In this document: positions 1-4,314 of the stretch, piece after piece
Numbering within the stretch: the first letter of the stretch is position 1
How the letters are laid out: every line of letters begins with the position of its first letter
From: Clostridiales bacterium
GTDB lineage: Bacteria; Bacillota; Clostridia; Lachnospirales; Lachnospiraceae
Direction of reading: 5' to 3'
Length of the DNA: 5,144 bases
NCBI GenBank assembly: GCA_015655565.1
Contig: JAATEU010000304.1
Location: forward strand, 1-5,144
Made by a program: the position numbers and the translations under genes
The notes under the pieces: generated by a model
Database searches by the model: none
The model's input: only the letters and a program-made list of their open reading frames with translations
What the model was told of the DNA's origin: nothing

Positions 1-1
1 A

Positions 2-169
2 GATAATGCGTCCATGCCGTTTTTTATGATGGGCGTGTTGATAGTTATTGAGTGGCGCAACCTTTACACCAGATTATATTCATACTGTGGAGAAACCGCG
101 GGATGGTTTTATTATTGCATTATTTGCTTTTCATTCTATCGTTTCGCTTATTTTTTATATATCCGATGA
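2..169 (+). pseudogene. 3' remnant of a membrane-protein gene, possibly MBOAT-like
   Basis: An open frame enters from the left edge and ends at TGA 167-169. It contains the hydrophobic stretch MPFFMMGVLIVIEW, then a polar linker, then a second aromatic and hydrophobic stretch containing WFYYC. A membrane helix ending in (I/V)EW, a linker, and a last helix near a WxxYY motif resemble the C-terminus of membrane-bound O-acyltransferases (AlgI/DltB type), recalled from memory rather than searched. Family members usually end a little further on with an aromatic tail, which is missing. Another frame (48-239) is also hydrophobic in its second half, around residues 22-40, so the reading may have slipped by one base near 100-130. 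It could also be an intact C-terminus of an unrelated membrane protein. The family call is weak; the membrane nature is clear. Confidence 0.35.
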
Positions 170-260
170 CTATTTTTCAACACATTGCATAAATTCAGCA
201 TGTATATTGCCCTTTTTGAATTTACTATATATGTTTTGAATAATATTTTATAATATTGTC

Positions 261-461
261 ATAATAATGAATGGATACCAAAAACAAATTCTTTTTGAAA
301 CAAGTTTTCATAAAAGAATAATTGTAAATGAAGTATCCGTTTAATATAAAATTAAAATTTGCAGCTAAGTCTCAAAACTGCAAAGAAAGCTTGAATTTAT
401 TTCAGGCTTTATTAAAAAGAGACATGACAAAGCAGGGATGGATAATCTCTGCTTTTGTCAT
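261..461 (+). repeat. Structured repeat, copy 1
   Basis: First of two diverged direct repeats (261-413 pairs with 524-663). Shared blocks in order are ATAATAAT before GGATAC (273-278), an A/T-rich middle, ATG(A/G)AGTATCC ending at 338, a hairpin, and AGC..GAATTT..TT.CAG..CTTT. GGATAC and GTATCC (333-338) are reverse complements and can close a 66-nt domain. The hairpin at 358-384 has arms TTTGCAG and CTGCAAA around a loop that includes AGTCTCA. The copy ends in a second hairpin with arms 424-439 and 445-461: 16 pairs, one bulged T and one G-U pair that forms only in plus-strand RNA. The 68-codon ORF starting at 328 is not supported as a gene, because the second copy has a stop six codons after the matching ATG. 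A non-coding RNA or mobile repeat is more likely. Confidence 0.55.
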
Positions 462-667
462 TCCCCCAAACGTTCTCCATGATTTCCCTTTTGATTTTTT
501 GTATAAAAAGAAATTATTTAGAAATAATAATTAACGGATACAGAAAATAAATTTATTTTATGAATAAATTCATAAACTGAATTCGTTGATGGAGTATCCT
601 ATTTAGATTTTGCAGTTTAGTCTCAGAACTGCAAATAGCAAGAATTTCTTACCAGAACTTTTAGGAG

Positions 668-766
668 ATGGTTAAGTTGGATTGGCTTATTGCCAGGAAA
701 ATTTCTGCTTCAAATGACGTTGGTAAAAAGATTTTTAATCTGAATTCGTGCAAAACTGAATATTGA
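668..766 (+). CDS. Possible 32-residue small protein inside repeat copy 2
   Basis: The frame runs from ATG 668 to TGA 764-766 and encodes a basic peptide beginning MVKLDWLIARKISASNDVGK. It lies almost exactly in the segment that copy 2 has and copy 1 lacks. Codon choice is normal for a clostridial gene and there is one Cys at residue 28. Against it, the only ribosome-site-like sequence (AGGAG, 663-667) touches the ATG with no spacer. There is no signal peptide, membrane helix or recognised motif. It could be a decayed gene fragment brought in with the insertion, or chance. Confidence 0.2.
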   Translation: MVKLDWLIARKISASNDVGKKIFNLNSCKTEY

Positions 767-778
767 GTGAGACAAAAA

Positions 779-816
779 AATAAAAGCAGGGATTTTAATT
801 AATCCTTGCTTTTATT
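779..816 (+). other. Hairpin closing repeat copy 2
   Basis: Arms 779-794 (AATAAAAGCAGGGATT) and 801-816 pair over 16 positions with one G-U, around the loop TTAATT. The right arm ends in a T-rich stretch (CTTTTATT), so it may act as a plus-strand terminator. The AAGCAGGGAT core matches the closing hairpin of copy 1 at 424-461. Confidence 0.6.
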
Positions 817-847
817 AGAGCATGAACAAAAAACATGTTCATGCTCT
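817..847 (+). other. Perfect 12-bp hairpin
   Basis: Arms AGAGCATGAACA (817-828) and TGTTCATGCTCT (836-847) are exact reverse complements around a 7-nt A-rich loop. It directly abuts the preceding hairpin and lies 15 nt before the next one. No U-tract follows, so it is not a typical terminator. Confidence 0.55.
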
Positions 848-862
848 TGTTGCTCCAATCGG

Positions 863-904
863 AAAAAGGCTTTTGCACTAAGAAATTAGTGTAACAGCCT
901 TTTT
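863..904 (+). terminator. Intrinsic terminator-like hairpin with GAAA loop
   Basis: A 19-position stem, arms 863-881 and 886-904, is closed by a GAAA tetraloop. It has one mismatch (T872 with C895) and one G-U pair (G875 with T892) that exists only in plus-strand RNA. The stem has a 5' A run and a 3' TTTTT run, the usual form of a bidirectional intrinsic terminator. Its core resembles the hairpins at 2358-2407 and 4232-4266. Confidence 0.6.
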
Positions 905-906
905 GG

Positions 907-990
907 GAATATGATGAACCCTGGGGCGGCTGGACCGTGGATGCATGGTGGGTGAAGTTGCTGCCTGTACCCATCAATTATGGGACGTAG
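907..990 (+). pseudogene. Short GC-rich coding scrap, C-terminal piece of an unknown protein
   Basis: Immediately after the hairpin at 863-904 the base composition jumps to clearly higher GC. In the frame ending at TAG 988-990 it reads EYDEPWGGWTVDAWWVKLLP and then seven more residues. Four Trp and a smooth end suggest the real C-terminus of a lost protein. The frame is closed upstream by TAA at 892-894, inside the hairpin, so the hairpin marks a breakpoint. The opposite strand is also open here (795-977), starting MMGTGSNFTHHASTVQPP, so the coding strand is uncertain. I do not recognise the family. Confidence 0.3.
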
Positions 991-1027
991 AATAGACAAA
1001 AAACTTGGAAAATAGGCAAGAAAAGCA

Positions 1028-1056
1028 TTGCAAAAATTAACAAAATATGTTATATT
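1028..1056 (+). promoter_or_regulatory. Candidate sigma-A promoter
   Basis: TTGCAA (1028-1033) and TATATT (1051-1056) are separated by 17 bp. They match the TTGACA and TATAAT consensus at 4/6 and 5/6 positions. The predicted start of transcription is near 1063. Downstream lies the scrap at 1127-1267, which lacks a start codon near this site, so an RNA product is possible. Confidence 0.4.
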
Positions 1057-1126
1057 AATACAAAAGTTGTTTTATCAATTCAGAAACTTCAACAAGGTTT
1101 TCAAACACGGATTGTAAGTCCGGTAA

Positions 1127-1267
1127 AAAATCCTGCTTAAAGCAGGCAATTCTAGAGGCATCAGAGATTTGGTAAAGCCCAGAGTAATGCAGTTAAAGGG
1201 TATTTACGGTTTCGGCCCGTTGATACATAAAAATGATTTCGAAAAGAAACCGGAACAATTTCATTAA
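1127..1267 (+). pseudogene. Truncated coding scrap of unknown family (or structured RNA)
   Basis: A frame with good codon use runs from just after TAA 1124-1126 to TAA 1265-1267. It contains LKAGNSRGIRDLVKPRVMQL followed by a Gly/Phe-rich piece and a charged tail. There is no start codon at its head. The first in-frame candidates are TTG at 1169 and ATG at 1187, neither with a good ribosome site. This looks like the C-terminal end of a lost gene. The same stretch also folds: CCTGC and GCAGG at 1132-1146, and a 10-position stem at 1200-1226 around TTTCGGC. The candidate promoter lies 70 bp upstream, so a structured RNA is the main alternative. I do not recognise either form. Confidence 0.3.
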
Positions 1268-1443
1268 GGTCATATATGTTACAAAAAAAAAACAAAAACT
1301 TTGGTTTATCATTATCAAAAATATTTTGGTTTTGGCAATTTTAAAAAATATCTGTCAAAGAAAGCTGTTTATATGTTGGATATAAAGTTTTTGGTCGTAC
1401 TTTTATTTTACCATAAACCAAAGAGGGGGGGTCTGTTTGGTAA

Positions 1444-1470
1444 TAAAAAAGTCCCGTATTTATACGGGCT
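1444..1470 (-). terminator. Leftward-facing intrinsic terminator
   Basis: CCCGTA (1453-1458) and TACGGG (1463-1468) form a 6-bp stem with a TTTA loop. Read on the minus strand the stem is followed by ACTTTTTT, a proper U-tract; on the plus strand no U-tract follows. It therefore suits a leftward transcript, yet it sits in the leader of the rightward gene at 1534. No minus-strand gene is visible directly upstream of it. Confidence 0.45.
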
Positions 1471-1504
1471 GTGGCATTTTGTAAGCACCTAAATATTATA
1501 TAAT

Positions 1505-1512
1505 AAGGAGGG
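1505..1512 (+). promoter_or_regulatory. Strong ribosome binding site that favours a TTG start at 1523
   Basis: AAGGAGGG is a near-perfect Shine-Dalgarno sequence. It lies 10 nt before TTG 1523 but 21 nt before ATG 1534. The TTG frame reads MSKLCKYSPLFF and stops at TGA 1559-1561, directly after a T7 run. A shift of -1 in that run joins it to the long membrane-protein frame. Confidence 0.6.
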
Positions 1513-1533
1513 AATTGTAATATTGAGTAAACT

Positions 1534-1959
1534 ATGCAAATACAGTCCATTATTTTTTTGATTTTACCTTTGTTATTCACACCATTAAAGTGGTATCAGC
1601 AGCTTATTGCAGATAATATTACATTAACAAGAAACGATGTAAATGGCATTTATGTTTTATTTGAAGATAGAGGTCGAATAGCATTAATATATTTATTTTG
1701 TATTATCATCCAATTTATGGTAATACAAAATAAACAATTTATATATTCTGTTATTGCACAATTTATATTAGTTATAGTCTTAACGTTTTTTCCTGTTTAT
1801 TTTTTCCCTATCAGTTTAGCAGGGGCGTATTTTATTTCAACATTTTTTATTGGTTACTACGTGGCAGTTATATTCATTATAATTAACATTGTTATTAATG
1901 TAATAAGATTTTTAAAAAAATATGATACAAGAAACAAATTCTTATACGGATTCTTTTAA
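1534..1959 (+). CDS. Small multi-spanning membrane protein of unknown function
   Basis: The 141-residue frame encodes a very hydrophobic protein. Likely membrane segments are at about residues 5-18, 48-65, 69-88 and one or two within 94-126, with a basic tail (RFLKKY, then TRNK) predicted to stay in the cytoplasm. A polar loop at residues 20-47 holds the charged piece FEDRGR. I do not recognise the family; immunity or transport-accessory proteins often look like this, but nothing here proves it. The ATG at 1534 is poorly placed. The strong ribosome site at 1505-1512 points to TTG 1523, whose frame breaks at the T7 run 1553-1559. Loss of one T, a sequencing error or programmed slippage would give a protein four residues longer with an SKLCKYSPLFF start. 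The gene stands alone; no operon partner lies downstream on the same strand. Confidence 0.6.
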   Translation: MQIQSIIFLILPLLFTPLKWYQQLIADNITLTRNDVNGIYVLFEDRGRIALIYLFCIIIQFMVIQNKQFIYSVIAQFILVIVLTFFPVYFFPISLAGAYFISTFFIGYYVAVIFIIINIVINVIRFLKKYDTRNKFLYGFF

Positions 1960-2186
1960 AGTTCCGGATTCCGAAAGATATCTTCTTTATTACCTTGATT
2001 TTATTATTATAACATAATCGATAAACCATGAAAATTTTATTCATATAAAATCATATAATTATATACCAGGTAATTAAAAAAACACATAATTAAACCATTA
2101 CCAGTAAATAAGTGATAGTATGGAATTTATATAAACAAATCTTTTTATAAATTAAGATGTAAACACTGGAATCGGCTATAATTAAC
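1960..2186. other. AT-rich intergenic stretch with nothing firm
   Basis: After the membrane-protein gene I see no ORF, clear terminator or RNA. There is only a weak inverted repeat (GGTAATTA near 2070 with TAATTAAACC near 2090) that would form a bulged stem. The stretch ends where the IS-like left end begins. Confidence 0.4.
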
Positions 2187-2329
2187 TGGACAGAAATTTT
2201 AGGGCACATATGATAATCTTAATGAAATAAGGATGATGCCCTATGTCTCAAAATGAAGAATCAAAAATCCGTCGTACATTTACACCCGAATTCAAACAGC
2301 AAATCGTTGTTCTCTACGTAAGCATGTAA
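2187..2329 (+). mobile_element. Left-end remnant of an IS3-family insertion sequence
   Basis: The segment starts at TGGACAGAAATTTTAGGGCA, which has the form of an IS3-family left terminal repeat. A short leader follows, with an inverted repeat TAGGGCA / TGCCCTA before the transposase start. The start of an orfA-type transposase follows and is cut off. No right end or catalytic orfB is in the window, and no second copy of the terminal repeat was seen. The element is dead, and its right border appears to be near 2317. Confidence 0.6.
2243..2329 (+). pseudogene. IS3-family transposase OrfA, truncated
   Basis: The frame reads MSQNEESKIRRTFTPEFKQQ then IVVLY, the N-terminus typical of IS3-family OrfA proteins, whose helix-turn-helix binds the element's ends. 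Full OrfA proteins are around 90-100 residues. Here similarity stops after about 25 residues (LY, base 2317) and the frame closes four codons later at TAA 2327-2329. An AAGGA ribosome site lies 9 nt before the ATG. The break is a deletion or rearrangement, not a simple frameshift, because no further transposase sequence follows. Confidence 0.75.
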
Positions 2330-2342
2330 TTACCAATACCTT

Positions 2343-2407
2343 AAAAAAATAAAAGAGGCTGTTGCACTAACAATGTCTTAACTTAATGACATTGTTAGTG
2401 CAACAGC
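2343..2407 (-). terminator. Strong intrinsic terminator of the P450 gene
   Basis: A perfect 20-bp stem has arms 2358-2377 and 2388-2407 and a 10-nt loop (TTAACTTAAT). On the minus strand it is followed by CTCTTTTATTTTTTT (2343-2357), a good U-tract. It lies 54 bp beyond the P450 stop codon. The arm begins GCTGTTGCACTAA, shared almost exactly with the hairpin at 863-904. Confidence 0.8.
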
Positions 2408-2460
2408 ACCTTCTTCATTACGTTTTCATTATTCATGAACAGAATAAATAAAACTGCCGA

Positions 2461-3756
2461 TTAACAGACCCGTTTCACCCTGTTAATTATAAATCTGCTT
2501 TTAGGAAGTGCCGGGATTCTTGCCATGCTGTATTTCAGATTCTGTCTTGGTACCCTGTATTCCAGTTTTCCGGCTAAATAAGTCAAACTTGCTTTCATTA
2601 TTTCTATCGTAGCCATTTCGCCGGGACATCTATGTCCTGTGTAATAGTCACCGCCTCCCTGGGGAATAAAGCCAAAGGGTTTCACATTCTTATTACGGAA
2701 TCTCTCCGGATAGAATTCATATGGTTTTTTCCAGATACGTGAATCATGGTTTATCCCATAAACATCCAGCAAAACTAATGTGCCTTTTTTAAAGAAACAA
2801 CGATTCCATACAAATTCTTTTTTTACCCTGGCACCTACAAAAGGTGTAAACGGATAATAACGGCGCACCTCCTGAACAAACATAAGATCATAATGATTTT
2901 CATTCATTACCAGTTTTATTTTACAATCCGGATGTTCGTACATTGCTAATGCACCGAATGTAATATAAGTAGCAATTGCAACAATCGGCCTTATAATATT
3001 AATCAATTCCACCGCCGCCACTTGAGAGCTCAGATGCTTTCCTTTCAGATCCCGGTGCCAGGCAATGTTATAGGCCGCCGTATTTTTCCCTGCCGCCAGC
3101 TTCTGATTCCGGATCTGGTGAATCATATTCCTGACCCATTTTTCCGTTCTCTTACGTGCATATTTTCCTTCCAAATATCTAAGACCAACTCCTCCAAAAC
3201 CGTCAACCAGCTTACCCAAGTCGCAGGCCCTTTTACCCGCTTCTTCCTTTTTAAGCGGAACACCGGCCCATTGACATGCAACTTTGCACATTATTTTTTG
3301 TACCTCGTCAAAAAGTACAATATAATTTTTATTCACACAAGGCCGGCGATTCAGACCGCCTTTCTTATTTTCCCATTTCCCGGCAGCCATTTCCCACTGA
3401 TCTTTGGTAAGTTTTTCAAGCCGGCCCAGGTTATAAGGCGTCATAACGGACATAAACATCTCCTTCCGGTGTATATGCTCATTTCCGTCCAGGGCCTGTA
3501 CCCCATTCTCACCAAATAATGTTTTTCGGACTCTTTTCGGTGCGGCTCCTTTTCTTTTAAATTTCTCGTTATCATAAAATAATTTTGAAGCTTCTTCCCC
3601 ACTGATACAGATAACTTTCTCCCCTAATATGCGGGTTATAAAAATATCGGATTGATATTTCCTACACCGGTTCTGAATAAACTCATAACCCTCCATTAAT
3701 AAAGCCAGGCTGTTATCCGGGGTTTTATCAACAGGCACATTACCAACTGATTTCAT
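2461..3756 (-). CDS. cypC: Cytochrome P450, CYP152 family fatty-acid peroxygenase
   Basis: This enzyme uses H2O2 to hydroxylate long-chain fatty acids at the alpha or beta carbon, with no reductase or ferredoxin. It is soluble and cytoplasmic. Numbered from the chosen start (431 residues), it has the heme loop FIPQGGG..GHRCPGE with thiolate Cys377, the ExxR pair Glu296/Arg299 (EVRR), and ERF after the PERF region. Arg256-Pro257 in the I helix replaces the usual acid-alcohol pair and holds the substrate carboxylate; it is the CYP152 hallmark. Gln87 and His94 match Gln85 and His92 of Bacillus subtilis P450BSbeta (417 residues, recalled). Gln rather than His at this place fits a hydroxylase rather than an OleT-type decarboxylase. 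A 12-residue insertion lies near 131-145. Of the TTG 3780, ATG 3768 and ATG 3756 starts, the last has GGAG 6 nt upstream and best fits the family N-terminus. Transcription ends at 2343-2407. Family assignment is secure; exact regiochemistry is not. Confidence 0.95.
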   Translation of the reverse strand: MKSVGNVPVDKTPDNSLALLMEGYEFIQNRCRKYQSDIFITRILGEKVICISGEEASKLFYDNEKFKRKGAAPKRVRKTLFGENGVQALDGNEHIHRKEMFMSVMTPYNLGRLEKLTKDQWEMAAGKWENKKGGLNRRPCVNKNYIVLFDEVQKIMCKVACQWAGVPLKKEEAGKRACDLGKLVDGFGGVGLRYLEGKYARKRTEKWVRNMIHQIRNQKLAAGKNTAAYNIAWHRDLKGKHLSSQVAAVELINIIRPIVAIATYITFGALAMYEHPDCKIKLVMNENHYDLMFVQEVRRYYPFTPFVGARVKKEFVWNRCFFKKGTLVLLDVYGINHDSRIWKKPYEFYPERFRNKNVKPFGFIPQGGGDYYTGHRCPGEMATIEIMKASLTYLAGKLEYRVPRQNLKYSMARIPALPKSRFIINRVKRVC

Positions 3757-3762
3757 TTTTAT

Positions 3763-3766
3763 CTCC
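3763..3766 (-). promoter_or_regulatory. Ribosome binding site that decides the P450 start
   Basis: Minus-strand GGAG (within ATGGAGATAAAAATG) sits 6 nt before ATG 3756-3754. The upstream in-frame starts (ATG 3768, TTG 3780) lack a comparable site. Confidence 0.6.
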
Positions 3767-3812
3767 ATTGCATACCGCAAACTGGTTTACGGTACTGCCA
3801 CAAATAAAACAG

Positions 3813-3864
3813 GTTGAAAGAATATCAATGCGGCATCCTTTCTCTATTTATATTTTCTTTCAAC
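3813..3864 (-). promoter_or_regulatory. 10-bp inverted repeat in the P450 leader
   Basis: GTTGAAAGAA (3813-3822) and TTCTTTCAAC (3855-3864) are exact reverse complements, 32 bp apart, ending 57 bp upstream of the P450 ATG. They could be two half-sites for a regulator or the stem of a leader hairpin. The enclosed segment contains AGAAAGGATG on the minus strand, which looks like a ribosome site but leads to no ORF of note. Confidence 0.35.
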
Positions 3865-3907
3865 TTTTTTTCTATCATAATTCTATATTTTCAAACAAAC
3901 TACAGTT

Positions 3908-3937
3908 ATTATGTGTATATATAGAAAAATAATACAA
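3908..3937 (-). promoter_or_regulatory. Weak candidate promoter for the P450 gene
   Basis: On the minus strand TTGTAT (3937-3932) and CATAAT (3913-3908) are 18 bp apart. The -10 is good (5/6), the -35 poor (3/6). It would give a leader of about 145 nt containing the inverted repeat at 3813-3864. In sequence this AT-rich, chance matches are common. Confidence 0.25.
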
Positions 3938-3946
3938 AATATAAAA

Positions 3947-4207
3947 TCAGGTGACGATTCCGTCGCTGTCTCCTCTCACAGGACAAAAACAGGAAAGAAA
4001 ATTTAGTGCAAGTAAAGATGCTGCCATAAGTTTCGGATAATTTGCTGAAAATTGTCCCTGCAATTTTGCTAATGCGGCGGATAACGGCATGGTTTCCTGC
4101 TCGGTATTGACGACCAGCGGCCACATCAGGTCTTTAAATGCAAACCAGCCCAAAAAATTACCGTTTACAGGATTCTGAAAAAACGGAGTAAAAAACAGGA
4201 GAGCAAT
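3947..4207 (-). pseudogene. C-terminal remnant of a MalG-type sugar ABC transporter permease
   Basis: Carbohydrate ABC permeases of the MalG type form half of the membrane channel for sugar import and are about 270-300 residues long. Only the last 70 or so survive. The reading includes FLGWFAFKDLMWPLVV, then a Gln-rich piece (KLQGQF), SANYPKLMAASLLAL and finally DGIVT at the stop; these match the family's last two helices and end. The frame starts after a TGA (4208-4210) with no credible start codon. The EAA loop that contacts the ATPase would lie upstream and is missing. Between LLAL and DGIVT the expected hydrophobic helix is readable only in another frame (FSFLFLSCERR), so two compensating frameshifts are likely. 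No partner permease or binding protein is nearby. Confidence 0.75.
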
Positions 4208-4231
4208 TCACCTGATTTGGATATAAACAGT

Positions 4232-4266
4232 AAGGAGCTGCTGAACAAAGCGTTCAACAGCCCCTT
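4232..4266 (-). terminator. Hairpin downstream of the anchored-protein gene
   Basis: Arms 4232-4246 and 4252-4266 with an AAAGC loop pair at 13 of 15 positions as DNA. In minus-strand RNA the two odd positions become G-U pairs, so the stem is complete only in that direction. It lies 48 bp beyond the stop of the gene at 4315-4923. The U-tract is poor (CUCCUUACUGUUU), so termination may be weak. Its GGGGCTGTTGAAC arm is related to the hairpins at 863-904 and 2358-2407. Confidence 0.5.
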
Positions 4267-4314
4267 TAAGAATGACATAAAACATAAAATGACGGAAGAT
4301 ATTGTTATTTACTG

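Larger units (their letters stand above)
524..816 (+). repeat. Structured repeat, copy 2 (with extra internal segment)
   Basis: Second copy of the repeat at 261-461, offset by about 263 bp. GGATAC is at 536-541 and GTATCC at 594-599. The core hairpin is better formed here: arms TTTGCAGTT (609-617) and AACTGCAAA (627-635) around a 9-nt loop holding the conserved AGTCTCA. After the shared block ending near 663, this copy has about 100 nt not found in copy 1, which contains a 32-codon ORF. It then rejoins copy 1 at GAGAC and AAGCAGGGAT, the left arm of the closing hairpin (779-816). Hairpins are kept while reading frames are not, which favours function at the RNA or DNA level. I do not recognise the family. 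Confidence 0.5.

Noticed and set aside
48..239. 63-codon plus-strand ORF from TTG 48
   Set aside because: No ribosome site. It overlaps a frame with better membrane-protein features; kept only as evidence of a possible frameshift.
328..534. 68-codon plus-strand ORF starting MKYPFNIK
   Set aside because: It lies across the repeat hairpins, and the matching position in the second repeat copy has a stop after five codons; no ribosome site.
261..816. CRISPR array
   Set aside because: Only two long, diverged repeats; no short identical repeats with regular spacers and no cas gene.
795..977. 60-codon minus-strand ORF through the hairpins
   Set aside because: Two thirds of it is hairpin sequence (863-904 and 817-847); only the 905-977 part could be coding.
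1299..1423. 11-bp inverted repeat CTTTGGTTTAT / ATAAACCAAAG as ends of a small mobile element
   Set aside because: The arms are short and AT-rich, and no target-site duplication was seen beside them.
1301..1492. 63-codon plus-strand ORF before the membrane protein
   Set aside because: TTG start without a ribosome site; it runs through a G7 run and the leftward terminator; low-complexity composition.
1499..1504. TATAAT as a -10 box for the gene at 1534
   Set aside because: Transcription would begin at about 1511, within the ribosome site, and no -35 lies at 16-18 bp.
3022..3519. 165-codon plus-strand ORF
   Set aside because: Opposite strand of the well-supported P450 gene.
3750..3850. Minus-strand frame with TCFICGSTVNQFAVC (Cys pairs) overlapping the P450 start
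   Set aside because: It looks zinc-finger-like, but has no ATG, GTG or TTG start in frame and is only about 35 codons long.
3876..3895. TATCATAATTCTATA as a PerR or Fur-type box for the P450
   Set aside because: The two halves match each other at only about 4 of 7 positions and the consensus fits on one side only.
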